Below are positions 11,734 to 24,383 of a DNA stretch of 64,000 bases, piece by piece. The stretch comes from Isochrysis galbana (Eukaryota; Haptophyta; Isochrysidales; Isochrysidaceae), in assembly GCA_018136815.1 (NCBI GenBank), contig CM030931.1, positions 9,114,989-9,178,988 of the forward strand, in the 5' to 3' direction. Position 1 is the stretch's first letter; each line of letters begins with the position of its first letter. The notes below the pieces were generated by a model. It searched no databases. It saw nothing but the letters and a program-made list of their open reading frames with translations, and had not been told where the DNA came from. Both the position numbers and the translations under genes were made by a program.

Positions 11734-13065
11734 CTACACAACCACATCCACGGCATCCGGGCTGGTGAGGAGCACTGCACCATTTTCTTCCGTTGCCTCG
11801 TCAGGACATGCGCCCAAATGCGCACTCCCACCGGCAAGACCAAGTTCTTTGCGTCGCACAGCTCTTTGCTCACGTAGCGCCAAGACCACGCCAAGAGCCA
11901 TAGCATCAGTCTCTGTCAAGAAGTGTTGCGCAGATCCATTCTCAAAGACCAAAGAAAAGCAAAGCCATGGTGGGGGTGGAGGCAACGACACCGCAGCATG
12001 AAGAATTTGCATTCTTGGGTGAGAGGTGCCGTATTCGATTGTAAGCTTGTGTACATGAGCCGTAGAGTCGCCCAGAAGGGAGCCCTCAGAGGGAGAAGTG
12101 CTAATGATTATTCGCTCCCTATCGCGTGAGAGCCGAAGGCCCCGCTTCACGAGACGGACAACAAGCTTCTGCTGGAACAAGCTTTGGGTCCAATCGACGA
12201 CGATCTCAAAGACATTGACACCGACCAGCAACATTTCCGCGCGACGGCTTCGATGGGCATCGCGCCTTAGAGCTCGCACCTCTAGCCGCAGTCTGCGCAT
12301 TTCTTGATCTAAATCAAAACCCTCTGCTTTTGATGCTTGGGCCGCGCTAAGCAGTTGTGATGACACGGGTATCTGCGCACGAATTAAATCTCGCTGAGTC
12401 ACGTTCGTGCGCGCAGCTCTTAGTTGAGCAATGGTCTCATTACTTGCTGCGATCTCCTGACGTAGCTTTTCATTTAGCTCAATCTCTGCTTGGAGTCGCG
12501 CCTTGACCGATACGATGTTGACATCCTTTGGCGCAATCGCAGATTTAGGCGCCACGCCTGCCACCGCCACGGCTTGGTCCACCCCGGATGTACCTGAGTC
12601 TCCGTGACAGCTACCGCAATTGCCGTCAGATCTCAGGGCCTGAACCTCTCTGTCCCGTTGGGCCACAGCCATATTTGTATGCACGACCCCAGCCATACTC
12701 GTTGCCAGAGCCTTGTACTTCTCTTGTAGTGCCTCGAGTTCTGCCTGCTTGGAGGCGAGAATCTTCTCGTATAACAAGTTGTGCTGTCGCTCCTTCTTGT
12801 ACGCTGTACGTAGCTCGCCGATCTGCTTGGACGACGATTCGAGCACAGCCATGTTGTTTGCCCTCAACTCGTCAAAGGTCTGCTTCGCTGAGGTGAATTC
12901 TGCTTTCGAAGCGGCGAGCGCAGCCTCCAGCTGGGAGACGCGCTCTAGGGTAAGCACAAGCTTGCGTTTCAGCCCAGCCACCTCAGTCTGCTGCCCATCC
13001 TTCTCCATCCCATTAGCACCATCCGTGCCCAGTGCGCCGGTGAGAGAGGCGCTGCTTGTCGCCAT
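11734..13065 (-). CDS. Coiled-coil protein, unknown
   Basis: About 443 residues without an intron. From the chosen Met (13065), residues ~20-130 form a strong heptad coiled coil (VAGLKRKLVLTLERVSQLEA...), followed by a Gly/Val/Ala linker, a second coiled coil (~190-280) ending in an Arg-rich helix, and a C-terminal ~130-residue domain that looks globular and beta-rich with a final amphipathic helix, compatible with a PH-like fold. No catalytic motif is seen. The Met at 13065 is preferred over 13140 because the interval between them is a long poly-G/C tract. It is divergent from the HEI10-like gene. Function is not assigned. Confidence 0.65.
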   Translation of the reverse strand: MATSSASLTGALGTDGANGMEKDGQQTEVAGLKRKLVLTLERVSQLEAALAASKAEFTSAKQTFDELRANNMAVLESSSKQIGELRTAYKKERQHNLLYEKILASKQAELEALQEKYKALATSMAGVVHTNMAVAQRDREVQALRSDGNCGSCHGDSGTSGVDQAVAVAGVAPKSAIAPKDVNIVSVKARLQAEIELNEKLRQEIAASNETIAQLRAARTNVTQRDLIRAQIPVSSQLLSAAQASKAEGFDLDQEMRRLRLEVRALRRDAHRSRRAEMLLVGVNVFEIVVDWTQSLFQQKLVVRLVKRGLRLSRDRERIIISTSPSEGSLLGDSTAHVHKLTIEYGTSHPRMQILHAAVSLPPPPPWLCFSLVFENGSAQHFLTETDAMALGVVLALREQRAVRRKELGLAGGSAHLGACPDEATEENGAVLLTSPDAVDVVV

Positions 13066-13460
13066 TGCTAGGGGTGAAGGAGAGATTGTCTCTTCTTCTT
13101 TTGGATGGGGGGGGGGGGGGGGGCAGACAGCGGAGGGCACCCTTTGAAAGGAAGGCAGGGGAAGAAAAGGCTGGACAGGGGAATGGACTGGCTACCTTTC
13201 CCTCCCGCTGCGCCGTCTTCCGGGGGCCGATTGACCCCCCCGCGCGTGCGGGCTCGCTTCGCTCGTCCTCTCCTCACGCGAAGTTTTCCCGCGCAATGCA
13301 CAGGATTTCCATCCGGCCATCTTCCCCCCCCCCCCCCCCCTTCTCTGCCCGAATTCTCGCTCGGTCACGCACGGCGGAGGGAAGGGGGCAGGCGGACACA
13401 GCTCAAAGCGCGGCGAGGGTGCAAGTGGTGCACTCGACTATTGCGCACCCGACGGGCACG
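13066..13460. promoter_or_regulatory. Divergent promoter with homopolymer runs
   Basis: Separates the minus-strand coiled-coil gene from the plus-strand RING gene. It contains a run of about 17 G (13107-13123) and a run of about 15 C (13326-13340), a form seen in other promoters of the window (for example 20460-20490, 30585, 52600). Confidence 0.45.
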
Positions 13461-14287
13461 ATGCTCTCGTGCAACCTCTGCTGGGAGCCGCTCAAGGTGG
13501 GTGACCAGGCTCGCCACTGGCAGCGCACATGAGCCGCTGGGCCCAGCAGGGCCTTCCGAGGCCATGTTACACTGCCCAGCTCACCAGCCCCTCGCCACGC
13601 ACAACTATGTCGCAGCCGCCGTTCATTGTCACTTCTTGCCAACACGCCTTCTGCGAGAAGCACACCCGCGAGCCTAATTTCGATGAGTCGACTTGTCCAG
13701 GCTGCCGGTCGCACGTCTCCAGAATCGGAGGATCAGGCGGCATGCGCACCAGCACATATGTGCTGAATGAAAGCGACCAAGACATATTGAATGGCGTCGC
13801 CCCAGAGGGTGCGATCGGGGTCGCTCTCAATGCGGTACAGTTCTGGTGCGCTTGCAAGGTCTGGCAGTGCATAATGGGGCCTTCGGCTTACAGGCTTGAT
13901 TGCGTCATGGATCCCCAACCTTGGTGTGGTAACAGGGTCAGCCAGGAGAGGAATCGGTCCGACTACGCCTGGTACAAGATGAAGAAGCTACAGAAAAGCA
14001 AGGATGATCAAAAGCAGCAGTTTCAGCAGGCATACGAGCAGTGCATCCATGACCTCGAGCGTGAGCGCGAAACGCGGCAGCAGACAGAGGTGGCACAAGA
14101 GGAGCTACGGCAAGAGATACAACACTTGAAACAAAAATATCAAGAAGAGGCTCGAAAAGTCCATGCGATGCAGGAGACTATCATCTCTCTAAAACGCAAG
14201 CGGCAGGATGCCTCATCGGCAATGAGTAGTCCGGTTCATCCTGCGGGCACAGCCCCGCACCGACAAGGAAGCACACCTACAGGTTGA
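13461..14287 (+). CDS. HEI10: HEI10/CCNB1IP1-type RING protein (meiotic crossover factor)
   Basis: Three exons fit the family: 13461-13496, 13616-13845 and 13936-14287, giving 205 residues. The first intron (119 nt) splits the RING right after CNLCWEPLK; the joined finger is C-x2-C...C-x-H-x2-C-x2-H...C-x2-C (CNLC ... SCQHAFCEKH ... CPGC). The second intron (90 nt) is a multiple of three without stop; removing it gives LNAVQFW joined to VSQERNRSDY, matching HEI10, where the helix runs uninterrupted. A long coiled coil follows (residues ~115-185), then a Ser/Pro tail. HEI10 and relatives are SUMO or ubiquitin ligases marking meiotic crossover sites on the synaptonemal complex. Confidence 0.8.
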
Positions 14288-15496
14288 GACAAAAGCTTGA
14301 TCACGGCTTCTAGCGTGCGATGCGTTTGAGCTGCCTTACTTAAGACAATCTCACAGAAATTTTCTTTGCCTCATGCCGCTCAGGTGGATTTGATCCGCAT
14401 AATCTTCCAGCGCCGCAGTACGGCTCGGCTATATTCAACAAATCCCCGATGCATCACGTGCATTCCCGCATGGGAACACCTGACTTACGCCATCCATCCT
14501 TGACACCACGATTCTCTTCCGGCCTTGGGCCATTGTGCGCGCGGAATTTGCACTCCGCCTGCGCTGTTTGCGGAAACGCTTGAATGGATGGGCACACGGT
14601 TGAAACATGCACGGCTGGCTCTTGACCACTATCACTCCTTTGAAGTGTCCCCTTTCCCCTCCTCTTGGCTTGTCGTGTGCGCCATAGGAGCAACTCGTCC
14701 ATGGGTCCACGTATAATATCTGGATCGGGACGACGGCCAAGTTCTACGCCCACCCTCTTCGGGAAATGAATTCATCGTAAGATGGCCTGACATGGTGATC
14801 TCTATCCACCACGAGCCACCGGGAGGACAGAATTGGTGGATGTTGATCGGGATTCTATGGGATTTTGAGAGTTTCGGTGTTTCGGTGCACAGCCCATACG
14901 CCGGGGTCAACAACACACCAAGACGCTACAACGCCCACCCAACACATGGTAGCGGCAATGCTTGGGGCGGTGAGTGCGCGGCCATTCAGTTTGGTTGAGC
15001 GGGTGTGTGCCGCGCCCTTGATGACCGCCGACATATTTGCCATTGGGCCATTTGGCCGAGGATGCCTTGATGTTGCCACTTTATCTCTGCCCCTCCCACA
15101 GAAAAGGCTCATTCTAGCAAGTGGAACAAAGTAGAAGTGGATAGTACATTGATCAATGAGACGATGGATGTGTTGTGATTAGGGGGAGAGAAGATAGATT
15201 CTGTGCTAACACCTCACGTTGGCGCAATTCATTCACACTACACTAATTAGCGCACCGCCATGGTGTCTCGCCCATCTATCCCCTCGCCGCTCACTTCAGC
15301 CAAAAACAAATCGATATCATAATAAACGCAACCTTCAGCCCCACACCCGACGAACCGGACGCCACAGACGACCCAAACCCGACGATAAGTAAGATGGAGC
15401 AACCACTAGATATCCGCATGAGTAGGGGGAGGGCGGAATACTACCGCTCCTCCAACACGGCGCCGGACCTAGCGCTCTGCCTGATCCCTGCGGCCC
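14288..15496. other. Intergenic, 1.2 kb
   Basis: No convincing gene. Short open frames on both strands have no recognisable motif. 15300-15380 is AT-rich followed by a CCGACG-rich stretch leading into the dispersed repeat. Confidence 0.4.
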
Positions 15497-15760
15497 GTCG
15501 CCATGCGGCGCGCCATGGCCTGCTCTTAGTAGTCAGTGGTCCTTTGGGGGCTCCCAGAGGGGCAGCAAGGGCAGCTCAGGGGGCAGTGGAGGCTTGGGCT
15601 CAGCCCTTGGCCCCCCCTGCCTGTCCCACGCTCGCCTTGCTCGCCATTGGAGCCGCCCAGAGGCCCCTGTATGCCTGGCGACCCGGGAGCTGGGGGGGGA
15701 GTTAGCTCGGGCAGGCCCGCCCAATGCCAATGCGGGCGTGGGAGTACGATTCGCGGCCCG
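15497..15760 (+). repeat. Dispersed GC-rich repeat, copy 2
   Basis: Plus-strand relative of 7185-7478 (opposite orientation). Here no transposase coding sequence flanks it, which suggests that the repeat is an independent unit or a non-coding end of the hAT element. Confidence 0.65.
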
Positions 15761-15794
15761 CGCCCACTAGGGGTCTGGACTGGATTGATGAGTG

Positions 15795-15824
15795 CTCAGC
15801 CCCTGCCAAGGAGCAGGGGCTGAG
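15795..15824. repeat. Perfect 12-bp stem hairpin
   Basis: CTCAGCCCCTGC, six bases, then GCAGGGGCTGAG: a 12-bp perfect inverted repeat just downstream of the dispersed repeat. Similar GGGGCTGAGCC blocks occur within both repeat copies, so it may be part of the same element. Confidence 0.7.
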
Positions 15825-16012
15825 GTTGGTTGTACGGGCCCACCCCGGGGGGTGTCCGCGATGGAGTGAAGCTGAGCGGGGGGCGCGAGGCCCCCATTGA
15901 CCATTGATCCCCACTTATAAAAGTAGGTTGAACCAGCGCCCGCTCTAGAAACTGAACACGAAAACACGCTCCAAAACGGCCCAGCGAGATGGGGGGACAG
16001 GCTCCCCGTTGT

Positions 16013-16042
16013 AGGGCGGTCAAACAGCTCTTTTAACTTCTA
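16013..16042. repeat. Solitary transposon terminal repeat
   Basis: GGGCGGTCAAACAGCTCTTT followed by TAACTTCT matches the terminal repeats at 45618-45643, 46841-46867 and the hairpin at 49802-49838. Only one end is present here, so the element is truncated or excised. Confidence 0.6.
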
Positions 16043-16518
16043 AGGGCCAACTAAACGTAAATGTGAGATGGGCCCGTGCGCGTGCGAACGCAAACCTTAT
16101 GCGCACTTCCATTGCTCCATGGAGATAGCCGGTAGATGCACAAGTGTGTGTGAGCTCGTGAGAGCGCGCTCCAAGAGCAGGCAACCATAGCTTCTACATA
16201 GTAAGCCATGGCTGCTGAACGTGTGATCAAGATATGGCCTCGACGTTCACCTGGGGCAGGGGAATACTGGCGAGCCAACGAGCATGCCGTGCGGGGGAGC
16301 CCCGCCGCGGCGGCGCTAGGCCACGGTGGCGCCGCTCGCGGGCGGCGCGCGCGAGGCCGCAATCGGCGGCATTCGCGATAAGCGGCAGAAGCTAGAGGGG
16401 GTCTCACCGCCCTCCGCATCGCAACGAAAGCACATACATGGTCGTCGAACGAAATAGATTCCGTTCGCCAACCTTGATACGTTGAGTCAAATGCGGCGAA
16501 ACCCAAGGAGCTACGCTG
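16043..16518. other. Intergenic / TerC 3' flank
   Basis: No gene recognised; GC-rich patch at 16290-16370. Forms the 3' flank of the TerC gene on the minus strand. Confidence 0.35.
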
Positions 16519-18108
16519 TCACACGCTCTCGAACGCCGCGTGCCTTGTAGTACTCACAGAGGTTGAAGAATGGCCCTTAGCCGCACCTTGTGCACCTCGA
16601 GCAATCGATGCAATCACGCCCGAAGCAAGTAAGACCAATATGACAGCAAGTGAGGTCATTGCGGAGATCGTGACATGAATGAACTCCAAGCTCATTTTCA
16701 CACCAACGAACAAGAGAATGAGGGCGACCGCATGCCGAAGGTAGAAAAGTGACTGGACCGATTTTGATAGAATGAGATAGAGGGATCGCAGGGCCATGAG
16801 AGCAAATATGTTAGACGAGTATACGACGAGCGGGTCGTGGGTGATCCCCACCACAGCCGGGATGGAGTCAACTGCAAAGATCACATCGGAGAGCTCAATC
16901 ATGATGAGCACCACTAGTAGCGGCGTCGCCTTCCGCACCCCCTTGACATCCGTCAAGAAGCGTTCCCCGTCATAGTATTCGACTGCATCTACATACCTGC
17001 GTGGGCACGACGTCAGACGTACGCGTGTGACCAAATCTGTCTAGTTCGCGACAAGCCCACATTCTGACACTTGGACAACAAACCCATCACTGGAAAATTT
17101 GTACTGTGCTTCCGGACCTTGTCGCCAGTTTCAAGATTGTATTCTCTGAAAGTTCGGTATCTTCCTCAGGCTTGAGCATCTTGATCGCCGAGAAGACCAG
17201 GATGAGAGCGAAAAGTAGCAACACAGGACGGAAGCGCTCCACCACTGCAACGCCCAAAGCAATCATTACGCCTCTCAAAAGTAATGCTGTTAGAATCCCC
17301 CATCTGCAGCACATGCACAGCGTTAAGAGTCAACGGCAGCGGGTGCATGTGATGGTCTTACTAGAGAGAACATCCCACCCGTCACTTGGTGAGAGTTGAA
17401 TCGTACTTTAATACCCGTTGCGTATACTGCTCGGGTACTTTGAAGTAGTCAAATATCATCAAGAAGACAAATAGATTGTCAACTGACAACGATTTTTCCA
17501 CCTAATCACAAAGGATCAAAACAGTGCTGGATAGGGAATATCATGAACGCAACATGGCAGGGCGTCATAACAGAGCAGTGTTGCTGCGTTGTGCCGGGAC
17601 AAAGCCGCGTAAGGGCGCAGGATGTAGAACGCAGGTGTGCATCACTGTGCCTGAACCATCTTTTTCCAGAAGGGATTGAGCTGATATAGTATCGATGCAC
17701 GTACCAGAAAGCCGGTGAAGAAGTTCAAGCACTCTGCACTTCCCTTCAAGGGCCATATGATGCCCAGTCCGAAGACCGCCGTGAAAACAAAGGACCTGCA
17801 GCGCAAAGCGTGTGAGCATGCTATGGTTGCCCATCTCTGCGAACTCGCATTCTGCAAGAGAGTTTGCATAGTACAACTCACCAGATCGTGGCAGTGACGG
17901 CTTGCTGGTAAGCAAGCGAACGGCCCTTCTTTGCGCCTGCGACGCGTGATGCAATCGGCTGCTGCGCCCTGAGGCCTGCGCCGCGCCTGGGGTTGAAGCC
18001 GTGCAGTTCGGTGGAGACCCACGCCTCCATCGGGACAAGCGGAGCCTCACGGCTTGTAGCTGACGCATCGCGGTGGCGGCACGACGACTCGCTCGATGCG
18101 GAGCGCAT
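16519..18108 (-). CDS. TerC-family integral membrane protein
   Basis: Five exons (minus strand): 18108-17882, 17795-17705, 17501-17407, 17303-17118, 16996-16519; introns of 86, 203, 103 and 121 nt all GT-AG and phase-consistent, giving 358 residues. The joined protein holds the TerC core: [28 protein letters not shown], an ERF segment, [15 protein letters not shown] and [16 protein letters not shown], with 7-8 hydrophobic helices. Acidic residues inside helices (the Asp of SVDN, Glu/Asp of [10 protein letters not shown]) are family hallmarks thought to bind or pass metal ions (Mn in Alx, MntX-like roles). Plant TerC is needed for thylakoid protein insertion. The first ~60 residues are Ser/Arg/Ala-rich, consistent with a targeting peptide. 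Confidence 0.92.
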
Positions 18109-18880
18109 CCTTCCTGTCCCGCCGCCCTGTCGCGCTGGAGAGAGCAGGAGCGAGGGCGGGAGCGAGGGGTGAGGGGGCGACAGGGACCAGGTATGCGCTC
18201 AGAGCGGCCGCCCGTCGGCCGACATGTGGGAACCGGCGCCAACTCTCATGATCTTCCCTTTTTTTCATTCCCCCGGTATCACTCGGACACCTGGCTCGTC
18301 AGGCATGGCGGAATTCCGGGACTGAAACTTAAACGTTGTCCAATTAGCTAGGAGTTGGAGTGGCTAAGATATAACATTATTTTTTCATTTTATTTTGAAT
18401 TACTACAGGTTCCTCCACCCGAAAATAGAATGCACTGTGCATTTATGCTGATGCTCTCACCTTATCGACGCCTGTGCGCCGGATAGTTTCTAAATTCAGA
18501 GTGTTGTCTTATGTACGCTTTCGCTTTCGACTTTCGAGGTAGCGGCCTTTATCCGCTAGGGAATTCGTCGTGATGGGCTGTCTAGTCCCGCCAGGTACTG
18601 CCAATGTGCTCTCCGAATGTAAGTCCTACCTGTGGATCCATGTCTCATCGCGACCGCGATCAGAATTTTTTAAAAATGAAAATGTATGCCTTCGCTCAAC
18701 TTCGCTCCACACCGTCATTCTCCCTACAGGCCACCCATATCCTAAGATAGGATTCGGACAACAAGTTTGACTGCGAGCGCAACATATCTTAGCAGCAAAG
18801 ATTGCCGAGTCTTTGAGGTTATTCGAAGAGGACTTGGCTAGCATGGACATTTGGAGTATACCACTCAGACGTATGCGTTC
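18109..18880. other. Intergenic, TerC promoter and NASP 3' flank
   Basis: 772 bp between the TerC start and the NASP-like stop, both minus strand. The left part is CG-rich promoter; 18360-18420 is AT-rich. No further gene recognised. Confidence 0.4.
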
Positions 18881-20353
18881 TCACTCCACACGTGCCTTCT
18901 TTGAGACCGTAGGTTGAATGTCCTGCGGGGAGTTGTTGCTGGGATTTGGAATGGGTTCAAGCACGGCCTTCTTCCTCCCTGCCGAACGGCCCATCACACC
19001 GAGGTCGAGTACACGTGTTGTTGGTGCACTTTGGCTTCCGAAGCCGATAGTCGTGACGGATCCATCCGCAGCCTTTTCGGGTAGAGCCAATGAACCGAAG
19101 CCGATTGTTGTGTCGCCGCTCGGCTGGCTAGGAACAGTGTCACCTGCAGGCCAAGGGCATCAATGAGCCGGCCGATGCGCAGCCAATGCGCATCATGAAA
19201 TCATGGCCGGAGCGGTGGTCAGAGAGGTACGCCTACCTGGTTTTGGAACTGTGAGCGGTAGGTTGTTTTGTTGTGAGTGCTCAGCGACGCGCTCTTCAAT
19301 TTCGGCGAGGAGTTCCCGGAGCTCGCTCTCTTCGCCGGCCGATGTGCTGGAGTTGCCGGCGCGGGAGCCCGCGGCGTGCAAGCGCTCACGCAGTACGCCC
19401 GCTGCCGACTCAAAGTGATGCTTCACCTGTTGACGCTTACTCTCGATGAGGGACACCGTCGCAGTGGCAATCTGGTAGTGGAGATGAGCAAGCTGCCTGT
19501 GGTCAGGAGGCAAATGCCTCTGCTTGAGCTCGAGAGACTTTTCGAGCTCCGTAACCGCCTCGTGCCACATCTCGTTCTCCATGTTCACCTCACCCAGGTA
19601 CTCGAGGACATCAGCCAGTTCCAACTCCTTGTTGGGGAACTGCAAGAGGAGGAATTGAGCTAAGCTGAGGCACCAACGACGAGCTGGAGGATAGATAGTC
19701 TCGAGGCACTGCACTCGCCGGGAGACTGCGAGAACACTACGCACCTGTTCATAAATCAGCCGGGCCATTTCGAGGGACTGAAACGCAAGCTCAAGATCGT
19801 CCGCCTCCTCGCCTGCCTCCTCCTCTTCTCCCTCCGCATCCGCCCCATCGTCTCCGCCCTCCGCAGTTGTGGCAGCGGCCTCCTGATCAGCAGATGGTTC
19901 CTTTTCGTCGTCGTCTTCTATTTCCACCTCCTTCTCATCGGCTCCATCCATGGCGACCGCGGGCTTCGCAGCGTCTTGAGCCCCGCCTTCGCACGGCAGC
20001 TTGCTGCCGAATGGGTCGTCGGCCTGCTGGGCTTTCCGCAGCAAGGCCCTTCCGTACTCCACCCAGGCAGGCGCGCACTCGATGTGCTTGTCATGGTACT
20101 TCGCCACCCTGCATGCAACGCAGTGCGCGGACTCGCTCAGAACAGCTCCCTCCGCCTCTACCGCTCAGCCACCTCTCTGGTGTGTGCTGCGGAATCCGTG
20201 GCCACCATGAGGCAGGATGAGGGCAGGTAGTCGGGCCTGGGCGCACTTCTCTTCGAGGACGTAGGCGAAGAGCTCGATCGCGGCGTTCAGGTCTCCCGCG
20301 TCCAGCTTTGCCCTTGCCTTGAGCACGAGCTCCTCTCCTTGCTCAGCGGCCAT
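18881..20353 (-). CDS. NASP / SHNi-TPR family histone H3 chaperone
   Basis: Four exons on the minus strand (20353-20247, 20108-19745, 19639-19237, 19143-18881) give 378 residues. NASP/Sim3/Hif1 proteins bind H3 or H3-H4 and hand them to the deposition machinery. The TPRs read AAIELFAYVLEEK, ECAPAWVEYGRALL, then an acidic insert (EIEDDDEKE ... GEEEEAGEE) between repeats as in the family, ADVLEYLGEVNMENEMW with SLELKQRHLPPDHRQLAHLHY, the best family match, and a coiled coil. The C-terminus is Lys/Arg-containing (GRKKAV, SKKARVE), a likely nuclear signal. The 105-nt intron (19744-19640) is in frame and open; removing it restores LIYEQ-FPNKELELADV. Divergent from NOM1. Confidence 0.88.
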
Positions 20354-20983
<630 letters not shown>

Positions 20984-23900
20984 ATGCCATCCAAGTGGCC
21001 GCGCCGTCGCCAGACAGGGAGGGAGAAGAATGCAGACTCGCTACGGCTGCCCGCACAGCTGCAGGACGAGCTGATGCAGGCGGGTGGCGGCGACCGAAGC
21101 CTCAACCGGCGGAGAGACCCCGCGGCCTCGAGGAAGGAGCGGAGGAAGAAGGAGCGCAAGCAGCGCCGGTTGGGCCAAGCGAGGCATTGGCAACCGCAGC
21201 ATCAACCGACGCTGCCGCCGCAGCGGCCTCAGCAGACGCAGCGCGCCCCGCCGCCGGCCATGGATGGTGCCGGCAAGCGCGGCTCGTTCGCCTCGCACCA
21301 TGCCAGCCTTGAGCGCCCCACCAAGAAGAAGTTCAAGACGGAAGGCGGCGAGAACGGTGACAGAACAGGCTCGAGCAGCTCTCGTGGCACGGAAGCCAAT
21401 AGGCACGGGCGCTCGACCATTGCAAAGGACAGCGCCGCCTCGAAGCCTCCAAGGAAACGGCCGGCCTTCGACGACGACTTGGATGCGCATGATGAGCACA
21501 TTGCCATGCTCGAGAGGCGCCTCGGGCTTAGGAAGGGTAGCAACAAGGATGGTAAGGATGCCCGTGCGGAGAAGCGGCTGCGACAGGAGCTTGAGGCTGA
21601 CGGCCTTGGTTTCGTCGATCGCATCGACTCCATCACTTCTACCAGGAAGCCGTCCGAGGAATCCGTTAGTGGGATTGAGAGCAGCAAGGCCTCTAAGAAC
21701 AGAGCACCATCTGCGGCTGCAAGCCCTGAACGGACGCATGGGAAGGGGGCAAGCAAACCGCCGACGAAGCGCAATGTGCCGGGATCGGCGCAGAAGTCCG
21801 ACTCAGACTCTGAGGGTGCCGATGAGGAGGAGGACGATGGGATGGGCGGCCTGTTCGAGTTTGGCGAGGAGAGTGATGATGGTCTCATGGATGGGGAGGA
21901 AGGGCAAGAGGAGGATGGGGAGGAGGGAGAGGAGAACAGCGCGGAGCCTTCGGATGCTGGTGCTTGCAGCTATTCTGAAGGTCCCGACACGGATGAGGCA
22001 GATTTCGACTCGGCCGATGGAGAGGAAGAGCCCGTGGAATCGGCTATGGCAGCTTCCAAAGCGGCACCCAAGCTGGTGGGCGGCCCTGCAGCCCCAGGGA
22101 AGTATGTGCCTCCGGCTCTACGTGGTGTGGCCAGTGCAGATGCGGCCCGCAGCCGGCAAATGCGCGGATTGCTTAATCGTTTGAGTGAGAACAACCTGCC
22201 GAGTGTTGTAGCGCAGCTCTCGGATATTGTGACTTCCGGGCGGCAACGAGTGATGATTGATGAATTAGTCAGTGCTGTGCTCGGCGCATGCATATCGAGC
22301 GAGCATATTCTCGCACCACTCGCCCTCACGAATGCAGCTACTATACGTGCTCTTTCCCTTGCAATTGGACCCCACGTGTGTGCGATATTTGTCGAAGCAC
22401 TCATCCTGCGCTTCGAAGATGACTATGCGCAAGGCAATGTATGCGCGTAGCGCTTGCGTCGCCACTCCGCCTCTAGACCGCCCACCGTCGCGTGGCGGGG
22501 CTCCGTCTTCCATGCACATCGCGATTGTTCAAGTTGGTGAGAGCCAGTCTTATGCTCAACCCGTCCTTACGCAATTTCCTTTACCTCTGTGCTGCAGGCG
22601 CAGGCGTGCTGTAACGCGATCCTTCTTCTCGCCCAGCTCTACAACTTCGGGGCCATCCATTGTACTCTCATATACGAATTAGTACGTCGCCTCATCGTCG
22701 CGGCGAATCAGGGGAATGATGCAGGGGATTCGTCGGGCGAGCTCGAATTGAATCTTCTGCTCAAGCTGCTGGGCGCTGTTGGCCCACAGCTCCGCTCTGA
22801 TGACCCTGCGGCTCTCGTCGAAATGATCAAGTTGTATCAGAGCGCTGCTAACAGTCAGGTGCACGCATGCTTTTCACACACTGCAGCGCACCGAACGCAT
22901 TCTATGGCAGCGTGCATGCGTCTCTCTCTTTGCCAATTCGCCCATGACGAATTGGCCATGGAGGACGAGGGTGTGCGCACTCATAGGTCCTTTACGGAAT
23001 TCTTCCTTATAACCAATACTGCTACACAGGAAGTGCCTGGAGGAGCCGAATCGATTGGGTCTTCTCGCAAGCGAGTCTTCTCACAGATGTTGACCGAGCT
23101 CAAAAATAACCGGCTGAAGATGTCGGCAACCGATAGCGGAGCACAAGATCGTTTGCGGAAGACGTTACGCAAGCTTGAGGCAAATAACAAGGTCCCGGCA
23201 CTTAAGGTGTGAAAACTGCAATCCTAAGCGCGCGGTGTATTCTCTCAATGTCTGTCGTGCAGCCCCCTCACAACGCTTGAAGCACTGAGCAAATGCATGC
23301 CTATTGTCATCTGCGGTCCTCACTTTGTTCGTGATGCCATCGAAATGTTGCTCATCACTCTTTTTCACGATGATGCCTAGGCCGGTTGGGATGAACTAGT
23401 GCACGCAGAGGAGCGAGGGCGCTGGTGGCTCGTGGGGTCGGCATGGGCCGGCCGCTCGAACGAGACGGCCATGTCCTCGAACGATGCTGACAAGTCTGCT
23501 TCAAACATATCCCGGGGATTGGGGTCCACAGCAAAAGCGGAAGCGCGCCTACTTTCACTCGCCGGCGAACAAAGGCTTAATACGGACGTCCGAAAAGCTG
23601 TTTTTGTGGCCATCATGGGCGCGGATGACTACATTCACGCCTTTGATCGCATCAACAAGCTCAAGCTCAAGAAGACCCAAAAGGCAGAAGTCGTTCGGGT
23701 GCTCATGCATTGCTGCAGCGCAGAGGCGACTTTCAACGCATTTTACGCGCTGCTCGCCGCACGCCTTTGCGGCTCGCACCGTGAGTACAAGTTCGCTCTC
23801 CATTTCGCAATGTGGGACGTCTTCAAGGAGCTTAATGCCGCGCCACTCAACAAGGTGGCCAACACGGCCAAATTGCTCGCAGTGCTGCTCAAGCGAGGCG

Positions 23901-24383
23901 CTCTGCCGGTCACCGTGCTTAAGGTTGTCCGATGGCACGATCTTGACCAACGTGAACAATTTTTCTGGCAGGTGTGCGAGGCTTCAACGAATGCACCCAG
24001 CGAGCCTCGTGCGCCAGTCGTGCGTTTCTCGTCGTGCGAGGCTTAGCGATAGCCTTCCTCTCGATCTGATTGCGCTACACTTCTCCCCAAGACGTACTCT
24101 TGGCGCGCCTCTTTCTTGCATGTGCACGGATCTCACCGCTTTCAACACTCCCGTCTTCATCTAGGTTGTATTCTGTGACATGTTAAGTGGTAGCACAGAG
24201 GAAATGACTCAGGCAATGATGCCTCTCGTCAACGGTGGCCCCACAGACTTGCGCGACGGCATTCTAGTATTCATCAAGCGAAATCTCGAACGCCTCGTCC
24301 ACCGAACTCGACAGGATCTAGCCGCAGCATTGGCCAATTTGGTGAGCATGCTAAATGGCGCAGTGGTAGGTGCTTTGGAATAA
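20984..24383 (+). CDS. NOM1: NOM1 / SGD1 nucleolar MIF4G-MA3 protein
   Basis: Five exons (20984-22438, 22598-22858, 23030-23206, 23381-23971, 24165-24383) join in frame to 900 residues. Order: a basic N-terminus with SRKERRKKERK; acidic low-complexity region (residues ~265-350); YVPPALRG and RGLLNRLSENNLPS opening a MIF4G domain (~365-600) with NAILLLAQLYNFGAIH and LRSDDPAALVEMI; LTELKNNRLK; GRWWLVGSAW, diagnostic for this family; and an MA3 domain from ~690. NOM1/Sgd1 binds the helicase DDX48/Fal1 in small-subunit rRNA processing. Intron 2 (171 nt) is in frame and open; intron 3 uses a CCTAG acceptor. The start Met could lie further upstream only if the CT tract were transcribed. Confidence 0.9.

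Noticed and set aside
21084-22184. A 366-codon frame overlapping NOM1
   Set aside because: It is an Arg-rich shadow of the NOM1 exon, which carries the conserved MIF4G motifs.
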